From Thozetella sp. PMI_491 (lineage: Eukaryota > Ascomycota > Sordariomycetes > Chaetosphaeriales > Chaetosphaeriaceae), in contig MU270031.1 of assembly GCA_021432635.1 (NCBI GenBank), forward strand, positions 817,994-881,993: DNA of 64,000 bases, in the 5' to 3' direction. Numbering within the stretch: position 1 is the first letter of the stretch; each line of letters starts with the position of its first letter. The translations under genes were made by a program, and so were the position numbers. Below are positions 1 through 11,362 of the stretch, piece after piece. The notes under the pieces were generated by a model. The model searched no databases. It was not told the DNA's origin and saw only the letters and a list, made by a program, of their open reading frames with translations.

Positions 1-3000
1 ACTTCAGCAGCGATAGGCTCCTCTGCAGTCTCCTCTGTGGCCGGAGCCTCTTCAGCGACTGGGGCTTTTTCAACAGGAGCTGGCTCCTCAGCAGCAGGGG
101 CTTCCTCGGCACCTGACGCTTCCTCGACGACCGGTGTCTCTTCGGCAGCGGCAGGCTCCTCGGTAGCAGGAGCTTCCTCGGCAGCTAGCGCTTCCTCGAC
201 GGCCGGTGTCTCTTCGGCAGCAGCAGACTCCTCAGCAGCTTCCTCAGGAGCCGATATTTCCTCAGCGACCGGGGCCTCTTCAACAGCAGCGGGCCCCTCG
301 GCGGCCGGGGTCTCAGCAGCGGGAGCTTCCTCGGCAACTGGCGTTTCCTCAACGACTGAGGCCACTTCGGCAGCGGCAGGCTCCTCAGCAGCTTCCTCGG
401 GAGCCGGTGTTACCTCAGCGACCGGGGCCGCTTCAACAGCAGTAGGCTCTTCGGTGGCTGGCTCTTCAGCAGGAGGTTCAGGAGCAGCAGCTGGTGCCTC
501 TTCAGCGACAGGCTCCTCAACAGCTTCTTCAACAGCAGGGGCCGCTTCTGCGGCTGGAGCTTCCTCAGCAGCAGTTGACTCCTCGGCCGCCTCCTCAGGA
601 GCGGGCGCCTCCTCAGTAACTGGTTCCTGAGCGGCCGGGGTCTCATCGGCAACTGGCGCTTCCTCGACGACCGTGGCCGCTTCGGCAGCGGCAGGCTCTA
701 CAGCTGTTTCCTCTGCGGCAGGAGTCTCTTCAGTAGTTGGCGCATCCTCAACGACTGGTGTTTCCTCAGCAGCTGGCTCATCAGCGTCCGTAGCCTCTTC
801 AGCCACGGCGGGCTCGGCAGCCGGGGCCTCCTCGGCAACCGGAGTATCTTCAGCAGGGGTAGGCTCCTCAGCAGGTTCCTTAGTAGCGGGGGCCTCCTCG
901 GCTACTGGAGCCTCTTCGGCAGCTGGAGCCTCCTCGGCAGCTGGAGCCTCTTCGGCAGCTGGCTCCTCAGCAACAGGCTCAGCAACGGGGGACTCCTCGA
1001 CAGCGGCAGGTTCCTCAGGAGCAGGCTCAGCAGCAGGGATTTCTTCGGCAGCAGCCTCGACTGGAGCAGCTTCTTCTGCTGCTGGTTCAGGGGCAGATTC
1101 TTCCACAACAGGTGTGGCTTCTACTTCCTTGGCTTCTGGCTCTGCCGTTGCTGCTTCAGCTGTGGCTTCCGGCTCAGCCTCTGTAGCTGGCGTTTCCTCC
1201 GAAGCAGGAGCTTCCTCGGCAATAGGGGTCTCGGCAGCAGGAGTCTCTTCGGTAGCAGGAGCTTCTTCCTCTTTAGATTCTGCGACCTCGGGCTCTGCAA
1301 CTGGCTCCTCCGTAGCGGGAGCCTCTTCTGTAGCAGGGGTCTCTTCTGTAGCGGGGGCCACTTCTGTGGCGGGGGCCTCTTCTGTAGCGGGGGCCTCTTC
1401 TGTGGCGGGGGCCTCTTTTGTGGCGGGGGCTTCTTCGACAAGAGGCTCTACGACAGCCTCTTCAACTTCTTTAGTTTCTTCTGCTTCGGGGGCTTCTTCC
1501 TCTACCGGCGCTTCAGGCTCTGGTGCGGGCGGCTCGACTACCTCTGCAGCATCTTCCTTCTCCTCGGCAGGAGCTTCCTCAGAAGCTGCCACAGCCACGG
1601 CCGCAGCTACCACGGCCGCAGCGGCAATATGAGCAGCCTCGCTGGCATCTTCGCCAGATTGAGCTTCGGTGTCGGCCTCAGGTTCCTCGGCTGGAGCAGC
1701 AGCCGCCTCTTCAACATCGGCAGCCGCCTCGGCTGGAGTAGCCTCCTCAGCTGGAGCCGGTTCCGGGACTGCTTCCTCAACTGGGTCAGCCTCCTCGGCC
1801 GGTGTAGGCTCTTCGGCTGGTGTAGTCTCAGCAGGCTCCTCAGCAGTCGCAGATTCTTCGGTTGGGGCCGCTTCTTCAACTAGTGCGGCTTCCTCGGCCG
1901 GAGCAGTCTCCTCGGTCGGCTTGGCTTCCTCTTCTGGCGCAGGTGCCTCAGTAGCCACGGGCTCTTCGGCTGGAGGAGTCTCCTCGGTCGGAGCAGGTTC
2001 CTCTACGGCCTTGACCTCTTCAACAGCCGCAGCCTCGGCAGGTTCTTCTGGGGCAACTTCCTCAGCAGGAGCGGGCTCCTCTGTAGCAGGTACTTCGAGC
2101 GCTGTCTCCTCGGCTGGGGCTGGTTCCTCTGAAGCAGGTGCTTCGGGAGCTGCCTCAGCAGGGGTGGGTTCCTCTGCAACGGCGGGTTCTTCGGCAGCAG
2201 GCGCTTCGGGAGCTGCCTCCTCGGCTGCCACGGTTTCTTCGGCTGCAGGTGCTTCCGGGGCAGCTTCCTCAGCGGGGGCGGGTTCTTCAGCAGCAGGCGC
2301 TTCGGGAGCTGCCTCCTCAGCTGCGACGGGTTTTTCTGGCGTAGCTTCTTCAACCGGAGCCGGTGCTTCGGGAGCCGCCTCCTCGGCCGGGACAGCTTCC
2401 TCTACAGCAGGCTCTTCAGGAGCTGGCGCTTCAGGAGCGGGTTCCTCAGCGGGAGCAGGTTCCTCTGGGGCAGCCTCTTCGGCAGTTGTCGTTTCAGCTG
2501 CTACGGGCTCCTCTGGAGCAGGCGCTTCGGTAGCTGCCTCCTCAGCTGTTATGGGCTCCTCTGGAGCAGGTGCTTCAGGCGCTGCCTCCTCGGCGGGGGC
2601 GGGCTCTTCGGCGGGTGCCGGTGCTTCAGCGACAGCCTCTTCGACCGGGGCAGGTTCTTCGGCGGGTGCCGGTGCTGCCTCCTCAGCCGGGGCCGGCTCT
2701 TCGGGAGCAGGCGCTTCGGGAGCTGCCTCTTCAGCCGGAGCAGGCTCTGCTACGGAGGCGGGGTCTTCGGTTGGAGCAGGCTCCTCTGCAGGCGCGGGTT
2801 CCTCGACTGGTGCGGGCACAGCCTCAGCAGCAGCGGCCTCCTCGGCCGGGGCGGCTTCTTCCTTGGCCGGTTCCGCGGCTTCCGGCTCTGCCGCCGGAGG
2901 CTCGCCGGCTTCCTCGGCCGGCTTCTCGTCTGCAGCTGTCTCGGCGGCGGCGGCGGCGGCAGCAGCAACTTCGGGGGCGGGCACAGGGGACTTGGGCTCG

Positions 3001-3903
3001 TCGGCATCAGCCTTGGCGGCCTTGCTGTTCTTTCCCTTCTTGTCCTTTTTGTCCTTCTTGCCCTTGCCCTTCTTCCCGGAAGTTGCAGCCTCCGGTTCCT
3101 CCTCGGGCTCAGGGGACTTGGCGGCTTCGGGCTCCGGCTCGTTCTTCTTGCCGCCCTTCTTGTCCTTCTTCTTGCCCTTGCCCTTCTTCGTCTTGGTGGT
3201 GGCCCATTCGTCCTCCTCTTCCTCCTCTTTCTTCTCGGGCTCGGCGGGAGCCTCCTTCTCGGCCTCGCCGTTGCCTTCCGGCTCGGGTTCCGCCTCCTTG
3301 GGAGCCTCAGGCTCCGAGCCCTTCTTGCCCTTCTTCTTCTTGTCTTTCTTGGACTTCTTGCCGCCGGGCGAGAGCGGAGTTTCCTCCGGCTCGTCCTTCT
3401 CTTCGGCTTCCTCCTCAGTCTTGGCGGCTTTGCCGGCCTTCTTGGCCGCCTTCTTCGCCTTCTTCGAGGCCTTGGCGTTCGGAGGCGGAGATGAGGGCGT
3501 TACAGGCTCCTCGTCTTCCGCCTCGTCATCCTTGCCGTCGCCTTCCGGCTTCGGCTCGCCATCCTCGTCAACTTCTGCAGCATGTCAGCGGCTGCCACAT
3601 CATACAGGTGAGATTGCAAGTGAGATGTGCGGGATGCGGGATGATGGACGCTCATCCGATATCGCACTTTTCTCGTAGCACTGTTCTCGTAAAATGTAGA
3701 AAGGAGAGCAAAAAAAAAAAAAAAAAAAAAAGCTCACCGTCGTCCTCTACCTCGTCTTCCTCGTCCGAGTCTGGCTGCTGCTCAAAGAACTTGACATTGG
3801 AGAAGTCGGCTACCTGTGGGGAATTGTAAGAAGAGAACTGCACATTGGTCCAAACGTTCGTCCGGGCCTCGCAAAACTCGACGCCGCTCCTGGGGTGATT
3901 CAT
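1..3903 (-). CDS. Giant acidic Glu/Ala/Pro-Lys repeat protein, 5' part (3' end beyond window)
   Basis: Two exons are visible: 3738-3903 (ATG at 3903) and 3574 down to the left edge. The intron 3575-3737 starts GTGAGC, carries a run of 22 T directly after the donor, and ends GCTGACATGCTGCAG. Joining restores the frame, which then stays open with no stop to position 3, giving at least 1,246 residues with the C-terminus missing. Residues 1-50 are ordinary sequence ([18 protein letters not shown]). A short Asp/Glu stretch follows. About 56-256 is charged, with Lys blocks such as [14 protein letters not shown]. The remainder is low-complexity [14 protein letters not shown] repeats. Exon 2 has no in-frame ATG over most of its length, so ATG-seeded ORF finding misses it. 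Low-complexity composition suggests disorder. No enzyme domain, signal peptide or membrane segment is seen, and I do not recognise the family. The coding strand is chosen because only this frame continues into a normal spliced N-terminus. Confidence 0.75.
1305..1430 (-). repeat. 18-bp tandem repeat inside the giant repeat protein
   Basis: Seven consecutive 18-bp units (starts 1305, 1323, 1341, 1359, 1377, 1395, 1413), variants of ctcttctgtagcgggggc, encode a six-residue Pro-Ala-Thr-Glu-Glu-Ala unit on the minus strand. A similar 18-bp block lies near 889-966. The near-identity of units points to recent in-frame expansion. Confidence 0.85.
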
Positions 3904-4978
3904 ACTGGTGGTGCCTGTGCCTGGTCGGAGGGGATCTCGACGGTAAGGTCTTGGGTGGTGCTCTTATTCTCCGCCATGCAGAGCTACTCCTCTCGCTGCA
4001 GCGCGTCCTTTCTCTCTCCTTCTTCGGGAAGCTGCAGGATGGGTGGTGTGGGTGGTGGCCCAGAGGGGTGTGGGGCCGTGTCTTGGATATTGGGCGTTGT
4101 AAGTGCTTCCGTCCCGTGCCACGATGCGAGCGTGACAGTGTTCGGGTATAGGAGCTGAGAAAACAAGCTCGGGGGGTGGTCCGGACGCTGATTTGACGGC
4201 GGCCGGGGGGGTATGAATTAGATGCAGGTAATGCCGCCAAAGCAAACGCAAAAGCAAGAAAAACTCGACGATGCTTCGGGTATAGGCAATGGGTATGGGT
4301 ATGGCTATCGTATGACAAGACGATTGATGGAGAAGAGGAATCCCTCGAGCTGGCTGGAAAGGGTGCAGGAAGAAGGAAATGGACTTGACTTGAGGCCGAC
4401 GCTCGGCAGACCCACGATTCTCCCGCGCAGAGACCAATTGCCCCCAGCAACGGCAGGGCGAGGACAAGGTTTGGAGCTCAAGTGACCAGCGGGTATGGAT
4501 ATCGTGCCCTGGGACTATTGGCCCACCGCTGCATTGGCGCCACGTCGCAAGGGGTTGGACAGTTGGACCCTGGTAGCAACCGTCAAAGCTGGGGAAGCTA
4601 TCACAATGGGGGCTTCGTTGACACCCCCAATTTACTACGGATGGGGGTGGGAGGAATGGCGGCCCAACGGGTTTACGAGGGGCAGAAAAGAGACGAGCGC
4701 GTGGGATCGGGTTGGGATGCGAGGGAATTGGGCAAGAGGACGCGCAAGAGATCTACGCAGTCCGGCAGGCGAGGGAAGCGCCTTCCTTGGGGGGAGTGGC
4801 TACAGAGAGAGACACACACAGAGAGCCATCGACCGGCGGCAGAGCTCATCGACATTCGATATGTGTCAGACCCCACGGATGTTTGATGGACTGGACTAGC
4901 TCTTGCTGCCGCCCACATCCACGGGAGATCAGATATCCCTGTCCTTGTCCGTCCTTCGCCAAACAGCCAAGGCATGTG

Positions 4979-5010
4979 CACACACACAAACACACACACA
5001 AACACACCCA
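4979..5010. repeat. CA-dinucleotide microsatellite
   Basis: An interrupted (CA)n tract, cacacacacaaacacacaca and continuing, in noncoding DNA. No function is inferred. Confidence 0.85.
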
Positions 5011-7181
5011 CGGCATTCTCTCGCTCTCGCTCACTTTCTCGCTGCTCTGCTGCGCAGTTCCCAATGGAGACGCCAGGAAGTCCAAAATCGGCTTCCCGTG
5101 CTGGGATGTGCTGGCTTGGTTCGCCAGGAACCAAAAAAAACCACCTGGTCATACTTAGGATTGGGCTGCCACGAGCCCTCCTTCAGGAGAAAGCAAATCC
5201 CTCAGAGAGGCATGCCGAGTTGGGCGGGGGACACTGAGACGCTGACCACCCTCCATAGCACATAGGATGTGAAGAGGGCAGGATCGGAGGCCGGGCAGCA
5301 TTGGATCATTGGATTGGATTGGGCCGGCCTGCTGCTTTGTTGGGCAGCCCTGGGGTTACAGCTCAATATCGAGTGCGGTGGCAAGCATAGGTAGCTAGGG
5401 TATACCCGTGGGCCGACAGCCCAAAGTGGTTGCATGAGCCTGGGCCGGGTCGGCCGGGTCCCAGGCTACCCTTTCAAGGGGGGTGTGGGCGGGTGTGGAC
5501 GGGCAGGGACGGGCAGGGACGTGGGCGTGCAGGTCTTGTTCGTTGTCGTGTGCTACGTGGACGTCGTCTTCTGGCTCGAAGAAAAAAAAACGCGGTCGGG
5601 TGCGGAGACCCGGTCTAACCGCACCGGTGCACCTGCGTCCATCCGGCCATACAGACGCACCAGCAGAGCGGCATCGGCTTTTACCAGAGGAAAAGGGCCC
5701 TGCGTGGCGCGGGGCGCATGGCACATGCTCGCCCGATTTTACTCCCGCAGGGTACGAATAGAATTTTTTTTTATCGTCTCTGCTGCCTCAAGGCCCTGCC
5801 ATTGAGACAGCCCGAGAGCCAATTGCTCGACGAGGCGACGACGTGCTCATGCTGTGATCGCTGACTGAGCACGCTCGGCGCCTCGCGCGGGAAAGGAATA
5901 CCCTCCCACGCTGGAAGGGGTCCGGGAGGCTCGTCTGGGACAGATTGGCACCGATTGGGACGACTTGACTCGAGATGGGACATATCCAAGTCTCCATCCT
6001 ATCCCGTCATCTGCGTGTTAGATGGGAACACAGCACCAACAGAACGATGTTGTCGGTGCTTCACCGCCAACCGCCCATGATTGCCCCTGGCAGAGCTAAA
6101 CAAGCACCCCTGAACGAGTCCCGCGCTAACATTTTCTTCGAGGCAGGGGTGCCGATGGCAGCCACCAGCCCCCCAGCCGCCTCGTTCTCCAACGACCAAG
6201 GCCGTCACACATGCAACCTCGCTAACATGTTTGGTGACGGGTCTCCGCCGGTGTTGTTAATGTCAACGAGCGCTACGTAGTAGGCGCCGTCCCAGACTTT
6301 CCACCTGCCCAGGATGTCGGCCCCAGGACTAGCCGCTCCGGCAGGGACCGGCCTGCCAGGAAGCAGAGCTGCCGCACGGAGAAGCAACGGCAGACCAAGG
6401 ATGGCGTCTTATAGGAGCGCTTTAATCACCAGAAACCAAGAAAGCGGCAGATGAGGGTTTATGCATGCCCGTCAGCAATGCACCCTCTAGGTCGATTGGC
6501 AGGGCGTCGCGGCGATCGGCGCCTTCTCCGTTGAGTTTGAATGTTTATCGTACAGTAGCATCAGAGTCTCGCCGTTTAGCCCATGGTGCAGCCAACCACC
6601 CCCAGCATTCCCTCATTTCGGAAGGCCCGACGTTGACTGTCCGACCCTCTCTGGTGCCTCTGGTGCATCTGATGCTAGCAGAACAGACGACGGTAGCCTT
6701 GCAGGGGTCCGCCCCAAATTTGGGTTCTGGAGAGCCCACCGTCACCACCGTCAAGGTGCCGAGGCTACGAGGCCGAAGTCTTGGCGTTCCCCGGACGATG
6801 GAGTCTTGTCGGTGAGCCTTACCGGGCGTCACTGGACTGATTCACGTTGCTGTCGCACACCCACCGCCAGTGATGGGAAGCAGAGCTGGTCATTTCTCTT
6901 TTGAGTGGGAGCGACCCGCACGGCCTGCGACGCCATGCTAATTGCTCACGATCTAGCGAGGTTAGCAACCGGCGGTGTGGACGTCGACATAGTCGGGCCC
7001 CAGTTTTGTTGATATCGCGAAGACGCCGACCGGGGCCAGGTGGGGTCAGACTGGCGGTCTCGCGAGATTGGTGCGAACGCCCCAACCACCTTCTGCGAAC
7101 TGCTGCTCCTCACCTGTGCCATCTGTGAACCGCGTTGGATCTGACGTCAAGTCGTCCGTGGTCAGCAAGCCCTTCGGTCGC

Positions 7182-7255
7182 CCGAGCTGACCGAGTAACC
7201 GAGCTGACCAAGCTGTGCATGCTTTGTGCATGCTCCCAAGCTGTGCGTGCTCCCT
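7182..7255. repeat. Short direct repeats
   Basis: GAGCTGACC occurs twice 17 bp apart, followed by three copies of a GTGCATGCT-like motif (AAGCTGTGCATGCT, GTGCATGCTCCC, AAGCTGTGCGTGCTCCC). This looks like a small tandem duplication in noncoding DNA. Confidence 0.6.
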
Positions 7256-7458
7256 ACTGCACAGCTTCACCTTTGGACTGGTGAAGAATCAACAGATATT
7301 GTTGTTGAAGACGGCCGCGTGTCATGCTGAGACATCAGCTCGGATATTCGTCAGCTCAACTCACACAGTAGCATAAGCGCATAGTGATGTCTCGCAATTC
7401 GCCAGCTGGGGTATCTCTATCCTTTCTCGTAATAATACATCCGGCCCAAGAACGCCAG

Positions 7459-10400
7459 TTAGAGCTCGTCGTCCCCGTCGTCCTCTGTATCAGACAGGAA
7501 GATTGTGGTAGTGGCCTTCTTGTCCTCGTTCCACTCCGCTTTGACTTCTGTGTCAGCCGCTTTCCTCTGCTCCTCATCGTTCTGCATGTGTGCAGCCAAA
7601 GCGGCGTCCTGCCCATCAACAGGTCTCGGAGGCCGTATGCTAAGCTTTTCCCCAGCTTCTGAACCTGCCTCTTCTTCCTTCACATATTGCACTTCGGGTA
7701 TGTCTCGGATATCTCCGAATGTGGTCATGAGGTCTCCCTCCTGCGACTCGCTTTTCTTGATGTCGGTCATTTCGACGTCGGGCTTGACCTTCTCATCCTT
7801 TACCTCCTGTTTCAGATTCTCTTCATTCATCCGAGCGAGGTCTTCCTCCAGAAGCTTGGCTTCGCGGTTCTTGTAGAATGTATCTAGGCAGTTGCGCCGC
7901 TGCTCCTGCGTCCAGCTCTCTACGACGAGGGCAAAGTCGGTCGCGTTCCGGAACCCAAACTCCCTCGCCATCGTGCAGAACTGCCGTCTTGAGACCTCGG
8001 TGGGGGGGTTGTACCTGAAGTGATACCGTCTGCTGCCACCGGTTGCCGCCGGAACGCTACTGGCCTGGCTGTCGACGAAGAGGGTGCTATCACCTTCCGG
8101 GTTCTCTTCGCCGACAGTTTGGGCCGCCATCTCGGCCCGGCGCGAGAGCTGGGCCTCTACTTTGCTGGACCCAATCACTTCGGAGTTCTCGTGCGTATAC
8201 TCGACCCCGACGGAGGACAGGATGGCCGAGATGGCATCGCTCTTTGGCTTTCCCTTCTTCGCCTTGGCTGCCTGTTCCGGGTTCTCCGGGTGCTCTGCCA
8301 TGAGAAGCTTGGCCAGTTGGCTCATGCCGCCATCTTCCGTCTCTCCGTCGTCGTCCTCTTGCTTGACCATGTTTAGCTCGCCCTCGTTCTCTTCCTCCTT
8401 GGCTGCCTTTTCGATGTCGAGATCAGCTAGCTGGACGCCGGCTTTCGCCTCAGCCACGTTTGTCTTGTTCACAATATCTCGCAGAATATGGTCTTTTCGA
8501 AAGCTGAAAAGATTGGCAAGGCCGAATATCTCTCCTTTTCGATCCTTGTCCTTCTGCACCCCCTTGAAATATCGTCGCTCGCTGGAGGCATTGTACCCAA
8601 TGTTGGCCTGCTGCTGTTTGTACACCTGACGGGCATAGACAATCTCCTCGATGGTTCCAGCGGATACCAGACGGAAGACATCAACGTCGCGAACTTGACC
8701 GATGCGATACGCTCGATCCTGCGCCTGCAGGTCGTAGGCCGGGTTCCAGTGAGGGTCAAAAATTACCACCTTGTTGGCCGAAGTGATGTTCAGGCCTATG
8801 CCGCCGGCCTTGGTAGAGATGAGGAAGACGAACTGATTCGGGTCCGAGTTGAAGTCGTCCACAGCCTGCTGGCGTTCCTCGTAGCCAAGCGAGCCGTCTA
8901 GGTAGCTCACGTTATAGCTCGTGTTGTGGAAGAGATGCTGTAAGATCCGCAAGAGCCGAACGCTATGCGAAAAGACAAGGACCTTGTCTCCGTTGTCGTG
9001 CCAGAACCGGAGCAACTTGCGCAGGACCTTCCACTTCCCACAGAACTCGGGGTTGGCAAGGTTCAGCATAGACTCTCGATTCCGATACAGGTCGTTCCAT
9101 GTCTTGGGCATGCATACTTGAAGCGCCCTAAGCTCAGACTGCTGCTTCTCGGATGAATCTGTCGTATTCGGAATGAGGAGCGTGACATGGTTCGCTATCT
9201 TCTGCAGAGTCATGATGCAAGGAAAAACGAGAGATCTCCAATGCTTCCTGTCTTCCTCGTTCTCTCCTTCAAGATGCGTGCGACAACACCAACCCGCCTT
9301 CTTCTGAGATCCACACTCGCAGAGCTCCGAAACGGAGAGTATTAGCTCAACTGCCGGGCTCGCGATGAAATTATGGTATGCTTCCCCCTGAATGTCGGTA
9401 AGAGGGCAAAAGACGACCTTGTCGCTTTTCTTGGGGAGTTGATCGGCAATTAACGTCTTCATGCGGCGAAGAAAGAACTCAGGGAGGAGGTTCTGGACGA
9501 GCTTCTTCGCTGTCATCCTCGCCAAGCTGAGCTGGTTCAGGGTTGCGTCGTGGGACTGGCCGACGGTCAAAGGTTTGGAAATGGACCTCTCCCACTCTTG
9601 GTGGCTGCCAAAATGGCCCGGGTTGGTCCAGTTCAGCAGCGTCCACAACTCCTCGTACTTGTTCTGTATGGCCGTTCCCGTCAAGCCGATCCTGCAGAGC
9701 GCGTTGACCTCGTTCATAGCCTTGGTGGTCTCAGACCTCCTATCCTTCATGCAATGGCACTCGTCGGCGACTACGCAATCCCAGGCGATCGAGTTGACCG
9801 AGTCCCGCTGCATCTTGTACGTGGCGTAGGTAGTGATCATGATCTCAATCCGACCCGCCTTCGCTGCGCTAAGCACATCCTCCTTGCCTGTGCCATGGAA
9901 GAAGTCAACGTGCCACCAACCCCATCGGCTCAGCTCGTTCTTCCAGTTCTGAATCAAGGAGCCCGGGCAGACGATCAATACGCGCGGGTACCACTGGGCA
10001 CCTGCTCGCCGCATCTTCCTCATCCGCTTCGCGTCCCGCTCATCGCCCGTCTTGCCGAAGGCAGCGGTAAGGAAAGCCGCGACCTGCACGGTCTTCCCAA
10101 GCCCCATGTCGTCTCCCAGGATGCCGCCCCTCTGGTAGACGAACTTTTGGTGCAGAAACTTGACCCCGGCAACTTGGTAATCGCGCAAGTATTGAGCGAT
10201 AGAGGCGGGTATGAACCCAGCCGAATATTCCAGTTGAATCTCTCGACGGGGTCGGCATGGTTTTATCCCGCTCTTGGCGTCGAACTTTGGGCGCTCGTCT
10301 GGCTTGGCCCTGCGCTCATCGTCGGAGAAGTATATGCCATCGTAGTCAGGCGGCAGCATCAGGCCTGCCTCCTTCAAAGTTTCCCTGGCCTTATCGAACT

Positions 10401-10749
10401 TCCTACGTCGCTGGCACAGGTAGTCAGGCAGCTCAGCCTCAGAAAACTCATCCTGCTGTTCGGACTCCCCTAGATCCTTAATTCGGTCGTCCAGCTCGTC
10501 AGCGGGGGTAGTGCGCTTTCCTTTCCCTTTGACATTTCCCTTTCCCTTCGCCTTCCCTTTCCCTTTTCCCTTTGAAGACGCCCCTCTCTTAGTCTTTTGC
10601 TTTTTGCTCTTGTCCTGGCCATCATCAGAGTCATCTGTCCAGGTGATTTTCTCCAGAATCTCAACGTCAAGCTTCCTCTTCCCGCCGGCCTTTGCGGAAG
10701 CGAGTGGTGGGGTGTCATCATCGGAAATGTCGATCGTGATTGGCGCCAT
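7459..10749 (-). CDS. SNF2-family DNA-dependent ATPase, ERCC6L2-like
   Basis: A single exon of 1,096 residues. The N-terminus is acidic, then Lys/Gly-rich (about 58-80). The helicase core is complete: motif I GDDMGLGKT (212-220), motif II DECH (329-332), motif III-like GLTGTAIQN (355-363), and C-terminal lobe motifs STKAGGIGLN and QAQDRAYRIGQ. A Cys-rich insert (CECGSQKKAGWCC) lies between the lobes. GGILGDDMGLGKT and the unusual GLTGTA are the pattern I associate with human ERCC6L2 rather than classical SWI/SNF or Rad54, so I place it in the ERCC6/ERCC6L2 branch. The expected role is ATP-driven translocation on duplex DNA in repair or replication-stress response in the nucleus. The C-terminal third is acidic with a folded segment (SRRQFCTMAREFGFRNATD). 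The gene is divergent from the 1,330-residue gene. Confidence is high for SNF2, moderate for subfamily. Confidence 0.9.
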   Translation of the reverse strand: MAPITIDISDDDTPPLASAKAGGKRKLDVEILEKITWTDDSDDGQDKSKKQKTKRGASSKGKGKGKAKGKGNVKGKGKRTTPADELDDRIKDLGESEQQDEFSEAELPDYLCQRRRKFDKARETLKEAGLMLPPDYDGIYFSDDERRAKPDERPKFDAKSGIKPCRPRREIQLEYSAGFIPASIAQYLRDYQVAGVKFLHQKFVYQRGGILGDDMGLGKTVQVAAFLTAAFGKTGDERDAKRMRKMRRAGAQWYPRVLIVCPGSLIQNWKNELSRWGWWHVDFFHGTGKEDVLSAAKAGRIEIMITTYATYKMQRDSVNSIAWDCVVADECHCMKDRRSETTKAMNEVNALCRIGLTGTAIQNKYEELWTLLNWTNPGHFGSHQEWERSISKPLTVGQSHDATLNQLSLARMTAKKLVQNLLPEFFLRRMKTLIADQLPKKSDKVVFCPLTDIQGEAYHNFIASPAVELILSVSELCECGSQKKAGWCCRTHLEGENEEDRKHWRSLVFPCIMTLQKIANHVTLLIPNTTDSSEKQQSELRALQVCMPKTWNDLYRNRESMLNLANPEFCGKWKVLRKLLRFWHDNGDKVLVFSHSVRLLRILQHLFHNTSYNVSYLDGSLGYEERQQAVDDFNSDPNQFVFLISTKAGGIGLNITSANKVVIFDPHWNPAYDLQAQDRAYRIGQVRDVDVFRLVSAGTIEEIVYARQVYKQQQANIGYNASSERRYFKGVQKDKDRKGEIFGLANLFSFRKDHILRDIVNKTNVAEAKAGVQLADLDIEKAAKEEENEGELNMVKQEDDDGETEDGGMSQLAKLLMAEHPENPEQAAKAKKGKPKSDAISAILSSVGVEYTHENSEVIGSSKVEAQLSRRAEMAAQTVGEENPEGDSTLFVDSQASSVPAATGGSRRYHFRYNPPTEVSRRQFCTMAREFGFRNATDFALVVESWTQEQRRNCLDTFYKNREAKLLEEDLARMNEENLKQEVKDEKVKPDVEMTDIKKSESQEGDLMTTFGDIRDIPEVQYVKEEEAGSEAGEKLSIRPPRPVDGQDAALAAHMQNDEEQRKAADTEVKAEWNEDKKATTTIFLSDTEDDGDDEL

Positions 10750-11362
10750 CTCTTATAATGCTGCACATGGCGCCTAGAAAGCCTCTAGAACCGAGTGCGG
10801 TGTGAAGTGAGGCGTAATCAAGAAACAGCGCCCTGTCGGTCGGAGGAAGACGCGACAAATCGCGGAGACGCGGGGCAGGTGCGACTACTTAGCTACGAAA
10901 GCACGTGATCATATATAAGACTCATTTTCCAATCATACCGAGTCTAAGGGACGACATCAATACCACAGATAGGCTCGTAGAGTTATCCCTGGCAATCCAA
11001 GACGGTCGGACTCACCGACTAGTCGGCTCCCGCGTAACGAGTGCCAAGATAAAATCCAGCCCGGGGTGACTCTTACCTCCAGTCGATGGAACCTTATTCT
11101 GTTGTCTATGCCGCCCCCTCACCCCACTCCTCAGCTTCGTTTAACACCCCACCGCCTCAACTCATGCTAAGAACCTTTGCCCGAACAGCTGTTTCTTGCT
11201 ATATTATTTCGGAATCGTTGATAAGTAGAAGGCAGTTAGTCTCGAAGTTGCCTGCTCTATCAGTATTATTATTGTCTTGCCATTCGCAACAACATCCAAT
11301 AGCCACCAAACCGAGGGTATCCTGAGAGGCAGCCATCATAACCGCTCGATCAGCTCTGAACA
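10750..11362. promoter_or_regulatory. Shared upstream region of a divergent gene pair
   Basis: 613 bp separate the start codons of the SNF2 gene and the 1,330-residue gene. A TATATAA-like string lies near 10911-10920. Both promoters must lie here or overlap. I identify no specific factor sites. Confidence 0.5.

Larger units (their letters stand above)
3904..7458. other. Intergenic, 3.6 kb, no gene seen
   Basis: This holds the upstream region of the giant repeat protein and the downstream region of the SNF2 gene. ORFs here overlap each other in several frames (for example 4482-4899 and 5430-5805), lack domain-like sequence and show no consistent splice structure. A CA microsatellite (4979-5010) and short direct repeats (7182-7255) are the only structured sequence I can name. 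Confidence 0.6.

Noticed and set aside
673-3678. Long plus-strand Ala/Ser/Gly-rich ORFs (319 and 669 codons)
   Set aside because: They are the reverse complement of the Glu/Ala/Pro repeat. The minus-strand frame alone joins to a normal spliced N-terminus.
4482-4899. Two overlapping 134-codon plus-strand ORFs
   Set aside because: They overlap in different frames, have no family-like sequence and start within GC-rich noncoding DNA.
7505-10777. Several plus-strand ORFs of 60-307 codons opposite the SNF2 gene
   Set aside because: They are antisense shadows of conserved helicase motifs.
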